NCBI GenBank assembly: GCA_963978545.1
Contig: OZ021724.1
Coordinates: forward strand, 27,889,933 to 27,953,932
DNA: 64,000 bases
Direction: 5' to 3'
Source of the DNA: Linyphia triangularis
Lineage: Eukaryota; Arthropoda; Arachnida; Araneae; Linyphiidae
Positions 1 through 13,215 of the stretch are shown piece by piece. Within the stretch, counting starts at the first letter, position 1. Every line of letters starts with the position of its first letter. The notes under the pieces were generated by a model, which saw nothing but the letters and a program-made list of their open reading frames with translations, searched no databases and had not been told where the DNA came from. Both the position numbers and the translations under genes were made by a program.

Positions 1-600
1 TTAGAATGAGCTCCATCAAATTTTAAAGTTTCATGAGTAACAATGCAAACAAACTGTTCACTGATGCATATACTTTGATCCTCGGACCAGTCCAATTCCA
101 CCAACAGTGCCTCACAGTATGCTAATCCACTAAATCAATCTCGAGTTGACAGAACACATGACGTCATCGGTCTGACAACAAGTCCTGATGAACGGGTCTT
201 TGGAACGGACCCATCCGCCGCGTTATTAACGAACTAATAAATACCCTCTTGACGGCCATGTTTCCGAGATAAAACGGATTTCCATTTCCACGAAACTGGA
301 TGTTTGATGTCAAAAGACTTGCCTCATTTCCAGAATCCGAAACGCGAGTTTTGAGGCTTGGTTCCAATTCGATTCCAGTTCAGCCACGCGGATTTGTGAA
401 GAGGGTTTGCAGCGTTTAATGCGCGGGTCTTTGAGCCCTTACGCGCTCAAGTCCGTGTTTGCGGACCCGTTCCACATTCAGCTCAAAACGGGTCCAAAGG
501 GAATCGGAAATAGTTAGGGCCGGTGCGACCTGACTCATGTTGATTGAGGTGTCAAAGCGCGGCTAAATAGTTAACGCTATTGGATTGAAATTGGAAGTGG
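1..600. other. GC-richer unassigned region
   Basis: This region is clearly GC-richer than the following 8 kb, has many CpGs, and carries a CRE-type TGACGTCA palindrome at 160-167. Short GGGTC/GACCC words recur between 198 and 495. There is no supported reading frame. It may be a promoter or conserved regulatory block of a gene off the left edge. Confidence 0.35.
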
Positions 601-832
601 GAGTTTAGTTGATATAGTGACAAGATGATAAATTGGAAAATGTAATTTTTTTACAAAACAACTGGTACTTTAGTATAGGGAATACTATCATTAAAACTAT
701 AATGTTAATTTCTTTAAAACTATTATTAAACAATTAGTTATGACAAAAGTTCCATGTTTTATTATTGCAGTTTCTACGATTGTAAATGCTCTCTTTATGC
801 AACAAAGACATTTTTCAAATTGGATATTCGAT

Positions 833-971
833 TGATTGGTTTGTACGCTCAATGACCTATCTTTGTGCGCAATAACGCCTAATTAGGGAGGGACTTACAG
901 CTTAACGTGAATTCCGAACCACAAAGAATATCCATGTGATACCAAAGATTCGAACCTGGATCCTTTTGCAT
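833..971 (-). mobile_element. SINE family 2 copy (degraded)
   Basis: Read on the minus strand it has a tRNA-type B-box (GGTTCGAATC), then a body matching the other family-2 copies (GGTTCGGAATTC..., a block ending in GGTCATTGAGCGTACAAACCAATC). It matches copies at 15396, 16966 and 19153. The head near the A-box is eroded and no flanking duplication is obvious. Confidence 0.7.
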
Positions 972-3900
972 ATAAAATAAAAGCAATGGCGGCACATGGT
1001 CGAAACAAAACATACTCAGTTTTGTAATCATATTATATAAATACATACAAGAATGGGTAGAGTCAAACTCGCTGCAGACAATTCAGAACTTTAAATGTGA
1101 ATTATTTCACAAAACTTTTATATCGTCTATTATCTATTTATATTGAAATACAACACTTCAAATAAAATACGTTGAGAACCATCAGAATACTAACTAGATA
1201 ACATTTTCTGCGAATTATCTATTAACCACTATACCTCTTTTTCTACCTCGTAAGTAAGGATTAAATATTTTTCTCTTAAAAGATTACTTATTTCGCTTAC
1301 GCAGTAACACTTAACATCTACCGAAATAAAATTGGTGAAATAAAATCCTTATTTCGAAACGTCAAAAGCAACACTCAAGTTACGCAGTATATTCAATCCT
1401 TTGAAATTGAATGTCTTAGATTGTTAGAACAAATCCCTTAAAATATACATTTCATGTCCTATGTATTAAAAAAATTCTATCCTTGCCATGCTACTTATAA
1501 AATATGCTTATGTCATATAAGTTCCCTAAAACCCAACATACAGATCTACTTCTTAATCAAATAAAACAATACTGCAGCGGGTCTAGAAAGATTTGAAGAT
1601 TCAAAACGCAACTCCATAAAGTAAGATTTGTTTCTGAAAGGAAATAATCCCGCACAGAATAAGCAAATTTATCCCCTTCTAAGTCTTAAAATAAAATCGA
1701 AATCGTATTCATTGTTAGGCTTAGCTTTTCATTTTCAGGGGACTCATTTCCATTTTCGTTTCTTCATAGATTATAAATCTCAGTAATTTCATCTGGCTAT
1801 TTATAAGATCTTTTCTTTAAAATAAATAGACTTCATTTGTCAGGGGAAACGTGCAATAAAATAAGAGATTATAAATATTTTTTTTTCTTTTTTTTTTTTT
1901 AAATTAATGATTTAAAAGATTGCTGAGAGGTATGAATAAAATTCTTGAAAAGTTAGAAAATTAATTAGTTGTTGAAATATTTAGTTAGTTATTCGAATTA
2001 CAAGCGATTTTTCTAGCAATGATGTTACGAAATTGTGTTTTAATGCAACTTAAAGTCTTTAAATATGGATGTTGAAATTGTATCCGTATTTTAGAAATTA
2101 AAAAATGCTTTGTGTACTGGTGGATGATTGAAACGGTTTCGTAAATGATTAAGTTTAAATCAAATAGGATATTTTAATAGCACCAGCCAATAAGCTTGCA
2201 GCTTTTAAATCAGATACAATAAAATAGTACGAATCAAATAAGTTTCATTTGCTATCAGACATGCATTGAAAAGTAATTATGAAAATATTTACTTTTTAAT
2301 TAACTTCTAAGCTTAAAACGATTGTGTAAATACTAATTTTAAAACAAAATATAAATCAGTATAGTTAGAATGCTACTGAAACAAAATATCGGGAATCCAT
2401 TAAATAATTAAAAAGTTCTTTGTTGATGTATTTAATAGCTTAATATTGTTTAGACAATAGCAATAGCATACATATTTTTATTTTTATTGAAATATAAGTT
2501 TCCATAAATGGTGTTACCACATTCAAAATATTTAACTTCTTAACTGAACAGAAAAATATTATTTCTTTTGTTTTGTATAACAAAAAGAAATTTAGAAAGT
2601 GGTTAGGTAATTAAACTCAAACAAAATGTGTGCCTACTTCCTAATTTGGAAACGAATGTTTGCAGCTGAATGTTTACATGACGATAATTGTAAATATATT
2701 CTATTTATTTAAACAAAAAAAAATTATCTTTGTAGATATCAAATGTTTTATTATTTTGAACTCAATTGTTAGAACTAAATAACAGTTACTAAATTATGGT
2801 TATACTTAAACTAAGATGCCTTTATGTAGTTGATTGGAAAGTTAAAAGTTTCTGAATATTGCACATTGTAATATTTAAACATTACACTATTTAATAATAA
2901 ATATTTTGATAAAAGTTTCTTAAGTTATGTTGGAGATAAACTTTCGGACAAATTCTTCTAATCTAGCACAGCAAATTTCTTTAAAATTAATTGCATAAAT
3001 TATTTTGATTTTAATTAATTTCCACAATTTTGTCCTTATTTCATAAGAAAAATCCCTCTATAATTAACTGACTTTTTTTTTTTTTTCTTTTTTTTTTTCC
3101 CATGTTAAGTTTATGTATGAATCTTTACTAAAATTAGAATGAATAAATTTATGTAGAAGTAAACAAAAAAAAAAGCAATTTTATTTAAAAGAAGACTTCA
3201 ACTAACCAAAAATTAAACACATCATAATTAGAATGTAATTTTTATGTTTTTGAGAAATGGAAAAGAGTGTTATCTATTCATCACATATAACTATTATTCA
3301 TTAATTGATTTTTTTTTTTTTCTTTTTTTTTAACTTTTTAAATAATTTTATTCCTTCTAATATTCTACAACCGTTAGCATACTATTGTTTTTATATTTCA
3401 TATTATATTTCATTGATCTTAAAATATAGCTGCATCAATATTTTTTTTAATATTTTCTAGAAATCTCATTTCGTCTTATTGTGGAAGACGTCGAACAGGT
3501 GCAATGAGTTACTTGAACCTTCATGGATGACATGGCACAACTATTGATTAACGTTTAATTAGGAAATCTAATTCACATTATTGAAAAATAAATATTTCTC
3601 TTATCATTTTATCAGGCTACCCCTTCAAGGAATGTGCTATGCAACCACCAGCAAATAATTCCATTCATCCCTTCTCTCTCCCCTAAAAATAATTTAAAGC
3701 TAAGCCCCTATCTAAAATTCATACTACATAACTATGAATGGTTAACCAAAATCTTTCTCAAATTGAACACGCAAACGCAATTTAAGTACTTCATGTTTTA
3801 GGATTTTCTAACTTGCCTTAAAAACTCTAAATATTCATTACTTTTAATACAACTTATGGAATATAAAATATTAATAACTAGTAGCTACAACAAATGATAT

Positions 3901-6900
3901 ATTTTATTATTTGTGTCCCAAAACACGTATGTGCTCAAAAATGTTCCTTTAAATGCAATGTATATATTTGATCACTTTTAGATTAAGTCTATAAGTATAA
4001 CGTTACACACTAATTGTATCACTATTTATGCATGATTCATCAGGGTACATCTAAAGCCACCAAGCACTTAGATAAAAAAAGATCGCATAATCATCTTGTA
4101 ACTAGTGCAGTGTAATTAAAAATATTTTGGAAAGTGGAAAAAGTGTAAGCAATGCTATAGGAGTTCCAATAATTCATTTATAAAACTCATTTAAAAATAA
4201 TTTAAAAATTATATTGGAAAAAAATTTGTACTTGGAAGAAATGTATTATTTTTGTATTTGGAAAAAATAATATAGTGTTATAGAAATGTATTTTTATTAA
4301 TTTTTAAATCTAATTTATTAATAACTTAACTTAAAGAAAAGAATTTTACGAAAAAAAGAATTTGCCTGACTCGTCTTCCTTGATCTAATTTTGTGCAATT
4401 TTTCATATGATTCTGAAGTATTATTATCTAATTTTATTTTTACATCAATGCAGAAATACTGATAAAATTTTACTTAGACACGCTGCGCCATCTTGTATGC
4501 CTACGAAGAACTATTTATTAAAAGGAATAGCTTTGTGAAATGTCTTTTTCGACTCAAGTCAAAAAATAAAGACAACAAACAAAGATAAAAGGTTGAACTA
4601 CATTTGGCATAATTAAAATATTTTTTTCGGGAACTAAAATCATTCCTCTAAGCTTGAAGGATATAAAATTCAATATCAAGCAGTTTTTATTTTACATCAG
4701 TTATTCATATTAGTTCAAGTAAAAAGAATGAAGAAACCATGAAGTTTACAGAAAAATTAAGAATTATTTTGTTTTATTAAATGGTAAAATAATCTATTGC
4801 TTTTTAAAGAATTAAATAATTTTAAAGCAACCTTCGAAGTTAATAATAGCGACAATTTAAAAGTATAAATATTGCTTCATTTCATTTTATGCCACCTAAG
4901 TTTTCTATTTCAGGACTAAAAACTAGTACCTAATTTATTTCAAACAAGTGCACCATAGATAGATAAAAAATAATCTTAATTTTTTTTCATTGAAATAGAT
5001 AATTTTCATACATAATTAAATACCCAAACTAAGTCTTAGAAATTCAAAATAAGGGAAGGTCAAACTTTAAAATAAAATCTGGCTTTGGCAAAATTGTCAC
5101 TTCTTAATGTGCCGATGATTTTTGCTTTTAAACCATTTCCATTTTCATTGTTCATTTTCTCCTGCTTTCTCCTGCAATGAAAGAGTCTTTCTAATTGTAT
5201 CGTTCCTCTCCCAATATTTGCAGAAATGTAACTTTAAAACACATAGATGAATTTTCAATGTACAAAAGTAGTAATTAATAAAATTTTAAATTAAATTAAT
5301 ACATATAGTTTTATTATTATAACATAAAAAGGGTACAAATAATTACATTTGGATAAAAGTTGCTTTTATTGAGTGTCATTCATGATTGGAAACAGAATTA
5401 AAACCCTATAAATACTTACAATTTTAAAATTGGTTGGTACAATTTTAAAACAAGAATTAAAAAAAAAAAAAATTAGATTGTTATGAAATTAAATATGGCA
5501 CTAAGTTGATAGATTTGGTAAATATTTCTCGCTTAGAAGTAATATTTAAGGACAAACTGATATAATGCAGCAATATTAGGCAAAGATGTCTGATGTTTTT
5601 TCTTGAGCGTAATAAAAATATTATTCAACCAATACAGGTGAGAGTAGTTATATCCCATTGAAAAGTTATTTCATTTTAGAAATGCGTTAAAAAAAATGAT
5701 AGTTATTTATGCAACTAGTTGGGAAAGTAATACTTTTTCAAACGAGGCAAAATGCTTATTTGACAAGTGTGATAGCACGTGTCAAATAATTTACCAAGTT
5801 TGAAAAAGTGGTTTTCCACGTGTTGCATACAATACTTTTTATAAACACTTGCAAAAAATATCTTTATTACGTTGGCATTGTTGGCATTGTTGTTGATTAA
5901 AAATATCATTGTTGACTAAAATAATGTTAACTAAAAATGTCATTTCGACAGATCTCTACAACTTCTTAGAAATAGGTTGCCTATAGCTACAAACAAATTT
6001 TAACTAGTTTGGTGGAAAGTTGCTGGTATAGATCTCTATAGTGATTAACTAAGCCTTCTTCAACTTCAAATCAATAAATAACCAAGCATGCGCTATTCAG
6101 AAGTTGTAGATCAGTGGCTATTTCTATATTAAAATTAAAATTTGAGCACGAGGCGAGAAGGAAATATTTGTCCACACTAGTATAGGAAAGTTATTTTCTG
6201 GGACTCTTCGCAAATAAAGTGCTACTTTCGCCCCAATTTCTGATTAAGAATGGTTGAAAAAAAGTGTAATTTTTTTAACGTTGTTATAAAAATATTTTTT
6301 GGATAATTTATTTATACCATTCCACAAAAATTAACAAATAAAGCATCTAAATAAATTTAAACAACACATGTATTATTCACTAAAAAAAAAAAAAGCACAA
6401 GGTCCATCTGGTAAATGGTTACGAAAATATGACATTCAGTGATATCCCCATTCTTAAGACTTTCTGTATTTCCCCCCTCGAATTATACCCTGAAATTGTC
6501 GATTTTTTTTAGTATTCCGAGACGGCTTCCTAAAGCATATTTTAAAAGTATATTGATAATGATAAATAGAGCCTTCTGTCAAAACTTCTACTCGCTCCTT
6601 ATACTAATTCGCAGTTATTTTCCACTCAAAAGCCGAAATTGCCATGGAACGCTCCCTTTTAAGTTGAGTTGTGGTAAGGTTGCAAAAGACGACGGTTCCT
6701 CTCCAGATTTAAACGAGCCAAGCTATGACAAATAAAGTTCCTGAGTCTGGCAACAGAACCGTTCATCACCGGAAGCAGTGTTTACGGCCGGAATCTTCTC
6801 AAGTTCCACTCACTTTACGACAACAAGTGGGTTCTAAATTTCTTCCTTTTACCGGCTAATAGGCACGCTGAGGTTGGTTCAAAATGAAACATTCTGGAAA

Positions 6901-9825
6901 GTTTTCGAGGGTAATTTTTCAGCAATTTATGGGAAGCAGATGAAGGTTCTGAAGGCGTATTTAATGTTTGTTTAGTAAGACAAGGGGGTTTCTAAGATGT
7001 TGGAAATTGCGCGGCAAATTAGGAATTTTTAGAAAATGCTCTGGAAATGCATTTGCTTTCTTTCTTGTCGGATTGCGAGTGTGGATTTTTTTTAGAGAAT
7101 GATGTTTCTGAAATTTGAGTTTTTATTTTGCGTAATTTAAAATAAATTCTTGTTGTTATCTGTAATTTACAAAACATTTAGAGATTTAATGTCAAAAGGA
7201 GACGTTTCAAAAATAACAAGTTGTACATTTCCTTAAAAAAAGTAGATTTCTTTTATATTTTAAGTGCCACATCTGATGGCAAATTATGTGAAACTGCGTG
7301 AAAAGCAAACTCTTTGAAAAATAACTAAGAAACCAAACCATCTACTACTTATATAACGCAATTAAATTATTATGGTTAGGTGTATCAAACGCAAAAGGGA
7401 AAATCTTACTCCGAGAGGACAGCCACCTAGGTACGGAATTGTAACAGATTATATCCCAACAATTTTGAAAAGTGTATCATAAAAAACTAATTGCTTTTCA
7501 AACTTTAATTAGGTAAAATTCACATCAACTGAAGGAAGTCATTTAAAGAATAAAATAGTTCACTAAATTTTTACGTACTGCAACAAAATGAAAAAGTTAA
7601 ATTTTAGAACGGTATAAACCAGTTTTAACTTGTAAACAAACACGTTGAAGTTTAACCGTTTTCAAGTGTATTCAGTTTGTGATTGTGTACAAACTTACTC
7701 AAAATTAAGAATTTTGAGTTTGGGTCACTCGTAGAAAGGGTGAGATATGGTTTTAAGGATAACTTTACTTTTCAAGAATTTTTAAACTACGTTTTACCGA
7801 CCAAATATTAATTTAAAAGGACTGCATTTTAGAGGGATGAGTAAAAATAGTCCCTTATGATTAAGTTTGCTTGGAGAGTAGTAATTAAAAAAAAAAATTG
7901 AAATTGAAATGTAGTGAATGGTTAATATCTTTTTACCAGTATTATTTTTTCTTTATCCTCATTTTATTGACAATGTTTCCTTCCCTGAGATTCTACCTTC
8001 TTTATAGAAACACCAAATGTCTCATTTAATTTGCTATCAACTCAAAATTAGTCGTATGGAAATTTGTTTACAAGAAAAATTTTAGTAAAGAAACTTAGAA
8101 TTGTGAAAAACACATTTTCTCTTTAGTAAAAAGCCTTTAATAAATTTAATACATCCTCTTAAGAGTAAAATATAAAACTTTTGGGAGAAATTCAAAGAAG
8201 TACAGACAGAATGCAAAAAAAAAGTCCGAACGATGGCTATATCTATGGTTTTAATTATAGTAGAATCTTGCCGTTTGCATCAAAATATTTTGGTTGCGAT
8301 TTTTTATATGTCTAGTGCAAATTTTTTTTCTTAGGAGGTTGTATATTAAGTAAATTTAACTATCTTTAAAAATTTCATGGCGAACCCCTATTTTTTATGT
8401 TTTTATTCGATTTAGAATACTTTGTTTACACTAGATACCAAATTTCAGTTTATTATGTTGAGAAACACTTCACTTATGAGCGAAAATGTTTTGATCGATC
8501 TTGAGGGCAAATTTCTTAAAATCTCAGAAGAAGCAAATGTTTTGCGTGCTTCGAAACGTAACGGTCCCTTAAAGTGAGCTTTTTTTACATTTTTGCTAAA
8601 ATATTGAGAACCAAAAGTCAAAATGGAATGAAAAAAAATTCTGGAGTTTTCGAACATGATAATTCTTATGGAAGCAAAAAAAAAAAAAAAGTTTTAATTT
8701 AAAAAAAAAATTAAAACTTGTTTTAGTAATTAATAATGAATTATTAAAAAACTGTTTAATACAAAAGTTGCATGTCATTTATGTTTGGCCTTTTATAAAC
8801 TATCGTTTGAAACAAAACTTACTAAAATATATGAACCATTTAAGAATTATGGCTAAAAAAAAAACAAATTTTCTTTTTAACATTAATTAGCTACTTTTTT
8901 TTTTTTTTTTTTTTTTGACCTCATTTAAATTATTAATTACGCATTGGAAAATTATGAAATTCGGTATTTAGACGTTTTTTTAGATTCTAAATCTAAATTA
9001 TTAAGGGGTTGCCATTGAACTTTTTAAAGTTAGGTTCAGTTTTAATATGTACATGGCTCCTCGTGACAAAAAAAATTGTATACAATTAATGAAGACTTTC
9101 CACAATTTACAACGATACTTGACTTTTGTTATTTCATCAATTGAATACAAGATATAGCCACCATTCAGGTTTTTTTTTTTTTTTTTTTTTTTTTGCGTAA
9201 TGTACAATATTTTGATGAATTTGATGAACCCTGATAAATTATCTTGAGTATTCAAGTCAACAAAATTTACAATAATTAATTTTTATCCCTTTATATATTC
9301 TCACTATACAAGTACATTTGGCCTATTTAGTGGATGATGCAGAAAACATTTTTTGCTCTTTTTTCTACTCGTAAACAAATTACAATTTTAAAACTGGCTA
9401 ATTTACTAGCTATATTTTTATTGCATATATAAAGTCCGGGACACGTCAGAGGCTTTATAAGTATATTTGACCTCGTCAAAATAATTATTTTTCCATATAA
9501 CTTTGCCATCAACTGATATTATATAAAGCAAAAATATAACAAGTAAATTCATCATAGTTTTGCAATTCTAATTTGTTTACGAGTAGGGGAAGAAAAAAAA
9601 AGGAAAAAAAAAAACAGGGCAAAATCACCAAATTTCCCATTTATTCTTAAAATCATTAAATTCATTTTGATACAACAATATATTTACTCTTTCTCCCATT
9701 TCATTTGTATCTAAATATTTTAAAACAAATTAATAGAATAGAATCACTAATGCAAAACAATTGTTCTTGTTGCCATTACATCATCTGTCCAGACTAAGCA
9801 ATAAACATACCAAGTCTTTTCCACT
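972..9825. other. AT-rich non-coding stretch
   Basis: No gene is supported. It contains many poly-A/poly-T runs (for example 1879-1901, 3072-3100, 3309-3331, 8896-8916, 9170-9194) and no long conserved frame. All open frames here are short and of random composition. A GC-richer island at 6440-6960 is listed separately. Confidence 0.7.
6440..6960. other. GC-richer island, unassigned
   Basis: Base composition shifts toward GC compared with both sides, and CpGs reappear (ccggaagcag, ggccggaatc). A 98-codon open frame at 6439-6735 has no recognisable domain. It could be a conserved regulatory element or an untranslated exon; the sequence alone does not decide. Confidence 0.3.
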
Positions 9826-11480
9826 CAAATTTAATTTCGATCCAAACAAAATAAACAAATTTAATTAATGCACATTAATCTACCGTGTTTACATTCTTCT
9901 ATCCACTCTAGCATAATAAATCGACTATTTTCTCTATACCGAAATATATGCATGTTTGAGACAAGACAGTTACATCCCTTTGTAACTTTTATACACATTC
10001 TGTGGTCGCATACATTAATTATGACGCAATTTGCATCCCAAAAGTTACTAACAGGCAAAGAATGTAAATATTGATGAAGATCCCAGAATAATACTTCGAT
10101 GAATTGCAACCCTAATAACTTTCATTTATTAGTCTGTGAATCAATCAATATAAATATTAAACTTATTAATAAATCAAACATCATTTAAATTAATATTTCT
10201 ATTTTATTTATGTATATGAACCCAAGTCATATTGCTTCGATGCAAAAATAAACTTCCGCTTGAGTTTAGTTACGATCTGAACGAAATAAATAATTCCATT
10301 GTTGCATACTAATCAAACATGCATCTATGTTACAGCACACACTAAACATCACCACATCGAAAGAGATGAACCAGGAAAATCTACATCAACCAGCAATCAC
10401 TTGCTTTTGTAACTCTTCGACATCATCTTCTTCTTCTTCTTTGTATTGGGTTAGTCAGATATGTGGCACCTCTGCTTTAGGGTAGCATTTTGTACCATAT
10501 TCGACATCATAGTGAGGTCACATGTCATTAATTATGACGTACAACTTTCATCCCCAGAATCAATGATTGGCAAAGAATGTAAATATTGCTTGAGATCATA
10601 GAATAACACTTTGATGAATTACAACTCAAGTAACTTTCGCTTGTGAGTTTGTGAGAGTCAATCAATGTAGTTGAACTTATTAATAAATTAATATTTCCAT
10701 TTTATTTATATATTCGAGGAAACGTCAAATTGTTTTGAAGCAAAATTAAACTTCTGCTTGAATTGAATTTCGATTTGAATGAAATAACTAATTTCATCGT
10801 TACATACTAATCAAACATGTTTCAATGTCTAAAACACACAACAAGTATAACCACATTGAAAGAGATACCTGAACCAGGAGAATCTACATTAGCGAGACAA
10901 TCATTTCCTTTTGTAGCTCTTTGACATTATACTGAGGTCATATGTCATTAATTATGAAGTACAAATCCCCAAAGTCAACGGCGGGTAAAGATTGCAATGA
11001 TTGCTAGAGATCACAGAATACCTGGTTGAGTTACTGCCCCTAACAACTTTCATTTATGGATTTGTGAGACAATCAGTCTAATTTATTAAACTAATTAATA
11101 AATTAAAGATCATTTAAATTAATAGTTCCATTTTATTTGTACTGAGCCCATATACAATTGTTTCAACAACAAAACTGATTGAATTTAATTTCGATCTGAA
11201 TGAAATAATTAATTTCATCGTTATATACTAATCAAGCATGTTTCAACAGGCACCAAGGATTGCCACATCAAAAGAGATGGCTGAACCATGAAAATCTACA
11301 TTAACGAGACAATCGCTTGCTTTTGTAGCTCTTCGACATCATTTTGTGGTCACATGACATTAATTATGACGTACGACTTCCATCCCCCAGAGTCAATGAC
11401 GGGCAAAGAATGCAAAGATTGCTGGAGATCACAGAATAATACCTGGATGAGTTACTGCCCCTAATAACTTATCTTGATGA
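9826..11480. repeat. Four-unit diverged tandem array, unit about 415 bp
   Basis: Each unit contains, in the same order, a ttaatttcgatctgaatgaa-like block, a catgtttca block, a cattaattatgacgta block, and ggcaaagaatgcaaagattg leading to taactttcattta. The cattaattatga block recurs near 10016, 10529, 10946 and 11357. Spacings are about 513, 417 and 411 bp; the first is inflated by an 84-bp retroposition event in unit 2. Units are clearly diverged, so the array is old. Confidence 0.85.
10427..10499 (-). mobile_element. 73-bp retroposed fragment with 11-bp target duplication
   Basis: It is flanked by perfect repeats TTCGACATCAT at 10416-10426 and 10500-10510, and the other array units have a single uninterrupted copy. 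On the minus strand the insert ends in a (GAA)n run, as expected for a severely 5'-truncated LINE or a SINE tail. The parent element is not identified. Confidence 0.75.
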
Positions 11481-12252
11481 GTTTTGTGATGTATTTGTTG
11501 GAAATGCCTCGTCGCGCGCAAAACCGACGGTGATTATTTATTAATTGCCATGGGCCGCGTGTAGCTTTCAGAATTTATTTAAGTTTAATTAATAACTGTC
11601 CTGGTTTGCTCACGTTGTTGCAGAATCAGTTAATTAAGTTGCAAAGTTTGGAATTAAAGTGATTAATTTCATCGAGTTTTATATGTAATTTTTGTACGGA
11701 TGAAACGTCGTTAAGTTTTGCTGATAACGATAACAATGTGAACTTAGTTTCAGTGGTGGTATTTTTAATCGAAATAAATGTTCCAGGATAAAACTCATAA
11801 ATGTAGAAGGTTTCGTGGAAATTATAGTTTTATCTGACATTTGAAGATATTTTTTTTAACTCATAAATTCGCTTTTTTCAAGATTATTTTGCAACAAATG
11901 AATAAATTTATTCTAAAAACAACAATTTAATTTTACATAGAAACATTTAACATAGAAACACAAATTCAAGTTTGAAATACATACTTATAAGACATGAAGA
12001 AACTACAGTGCCTTTCAGAAAAGGATTCCTTAATGATATGAAATAACTACGAAACAGTGAGCGATAGAAAGAAGAGACAAGTGGTGTATTGGATAGAAAG
12101 GTATGGAATTTTAAATTCATCGTTTGGCAAATATAAATAATTATACTGAAATACAGCAATAAATTGTAAAATCTGAATACAGAGGAGTTCGTTGATAGTT
12201 TCACCCATGAAAAAGATCCTATGATCTTTTACTGTATAGTGTAGACCAAACG
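11481..12252. other. Unassigned stretch with a possible conserved block
   Basis: At 11500-11660 there is a GC-richer segment with cgcgcgcaaaaccgacggtg and several TAATTA-type homeodomain-like words (attaattgcc, gtttaattaataac, cagttaattaag). It is not coding. The rest is AT-rich. Confidence 0.35.
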
Positions 12253-12260
12253 ATCACATT

Positions 12261-12936
12261 CATGGGCGCCCCCAGGAATATTTGCAAAGGGGTGCAAGAC
12301 TAGATTTGTATCAAAATCATTAATTTTTTTAGAAATGTTATTTAAATCATTAATTTTTTTAGAAATGTTATTTAATAATTATGCATTATAAATTATACTC
12401 TTTGTGAATAATTAAAATGCATGATATATATTTTCGAAAGCGCAACCCTGTTGAAGGGGAAAAAATACATGATAGTAAAAATATTAAAATATGTATTTTT
12501 AACGATTTTTTTTATCATCCAACTAGATCTCATGGCATCCAAAGGTAGTGTTTGGAAAAGAGGAACTCGAAGATGCAAAAATACAGAAGAGTAACATGTT
12601 ATTTCTTCCACGTTTCGGATATCATTTCAAAAAAAAAATTGAAATGAAACACGAAGGCAGTATTGGAATATGTTCAAACAAACAAAACATTTTCCTAGAA
12701 TTTTGAAAACTACACAGGAAATGATTATACAATAAAAAGAATAAATACTTCGACTCATCAGCCTCTAATAATCATAGACAACAAGCACTAGAAAATCGTC
12801 TTGCAAGTAGCTCTAAAAAACGACATAGGAAAGAAACAAAAGACTAAATTAATAGAAAGAAAAAAAAAACTCGTAATATAACGTATATAATCAGCATATG
12901 TACTTTTTTTTATTGTGGAATTCAGATCTTTTCCCT

Positions 12937-12976
<40 letters not shown>

Positions 12977-13030
12977 AAGAGCCAGAGGGGTGCAAGTACA
13001 CCTCCTTGCACCCTCCTGGGGGTGCCCATG
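12261..13030. mobile_element. Non-autonomous hAT-like transposon (770 bp)
   Basis: The ends are near-perfect inverted repeats: CATGGGCGCCCCCAGGA at the left and TCCTGGGGGTGCCCATG at the right (one mismatch over 17). A perfect 8-bp duplication ATCACATT flanks it at 12253-12260 and 13031-13038, which is the hAT signature length. Subterminal GGGGTGCAAG words occur at both ends. There is no transposase; the interior is AT-rich with a 31-bp tandem duplication near 12310-12372 and a long poly-T. Confidence 0.88.
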
Positions 13031-13215
13031 ATCACATTTGCATAATTCACAGCTATGCCATTTCATAGTTAAGGGATTCCTTTCAGAAAGACCCCGTACA
13101 AGGTATCGGAAAAAAAAAATTATAATATAGCAAAATTGTATTAAATATTAGAAAAAAACTGAGAAGTCGAGACAAGAAAATGGTAGCGATGTTCGGAAAT
13201 TTCTTTAATTTACAT

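Noticed and set aside
164..367. 67-codon minus-strand frame at the left edge
   Set aside because: No domain, and its length is expected by chance in a GC-richer patch.
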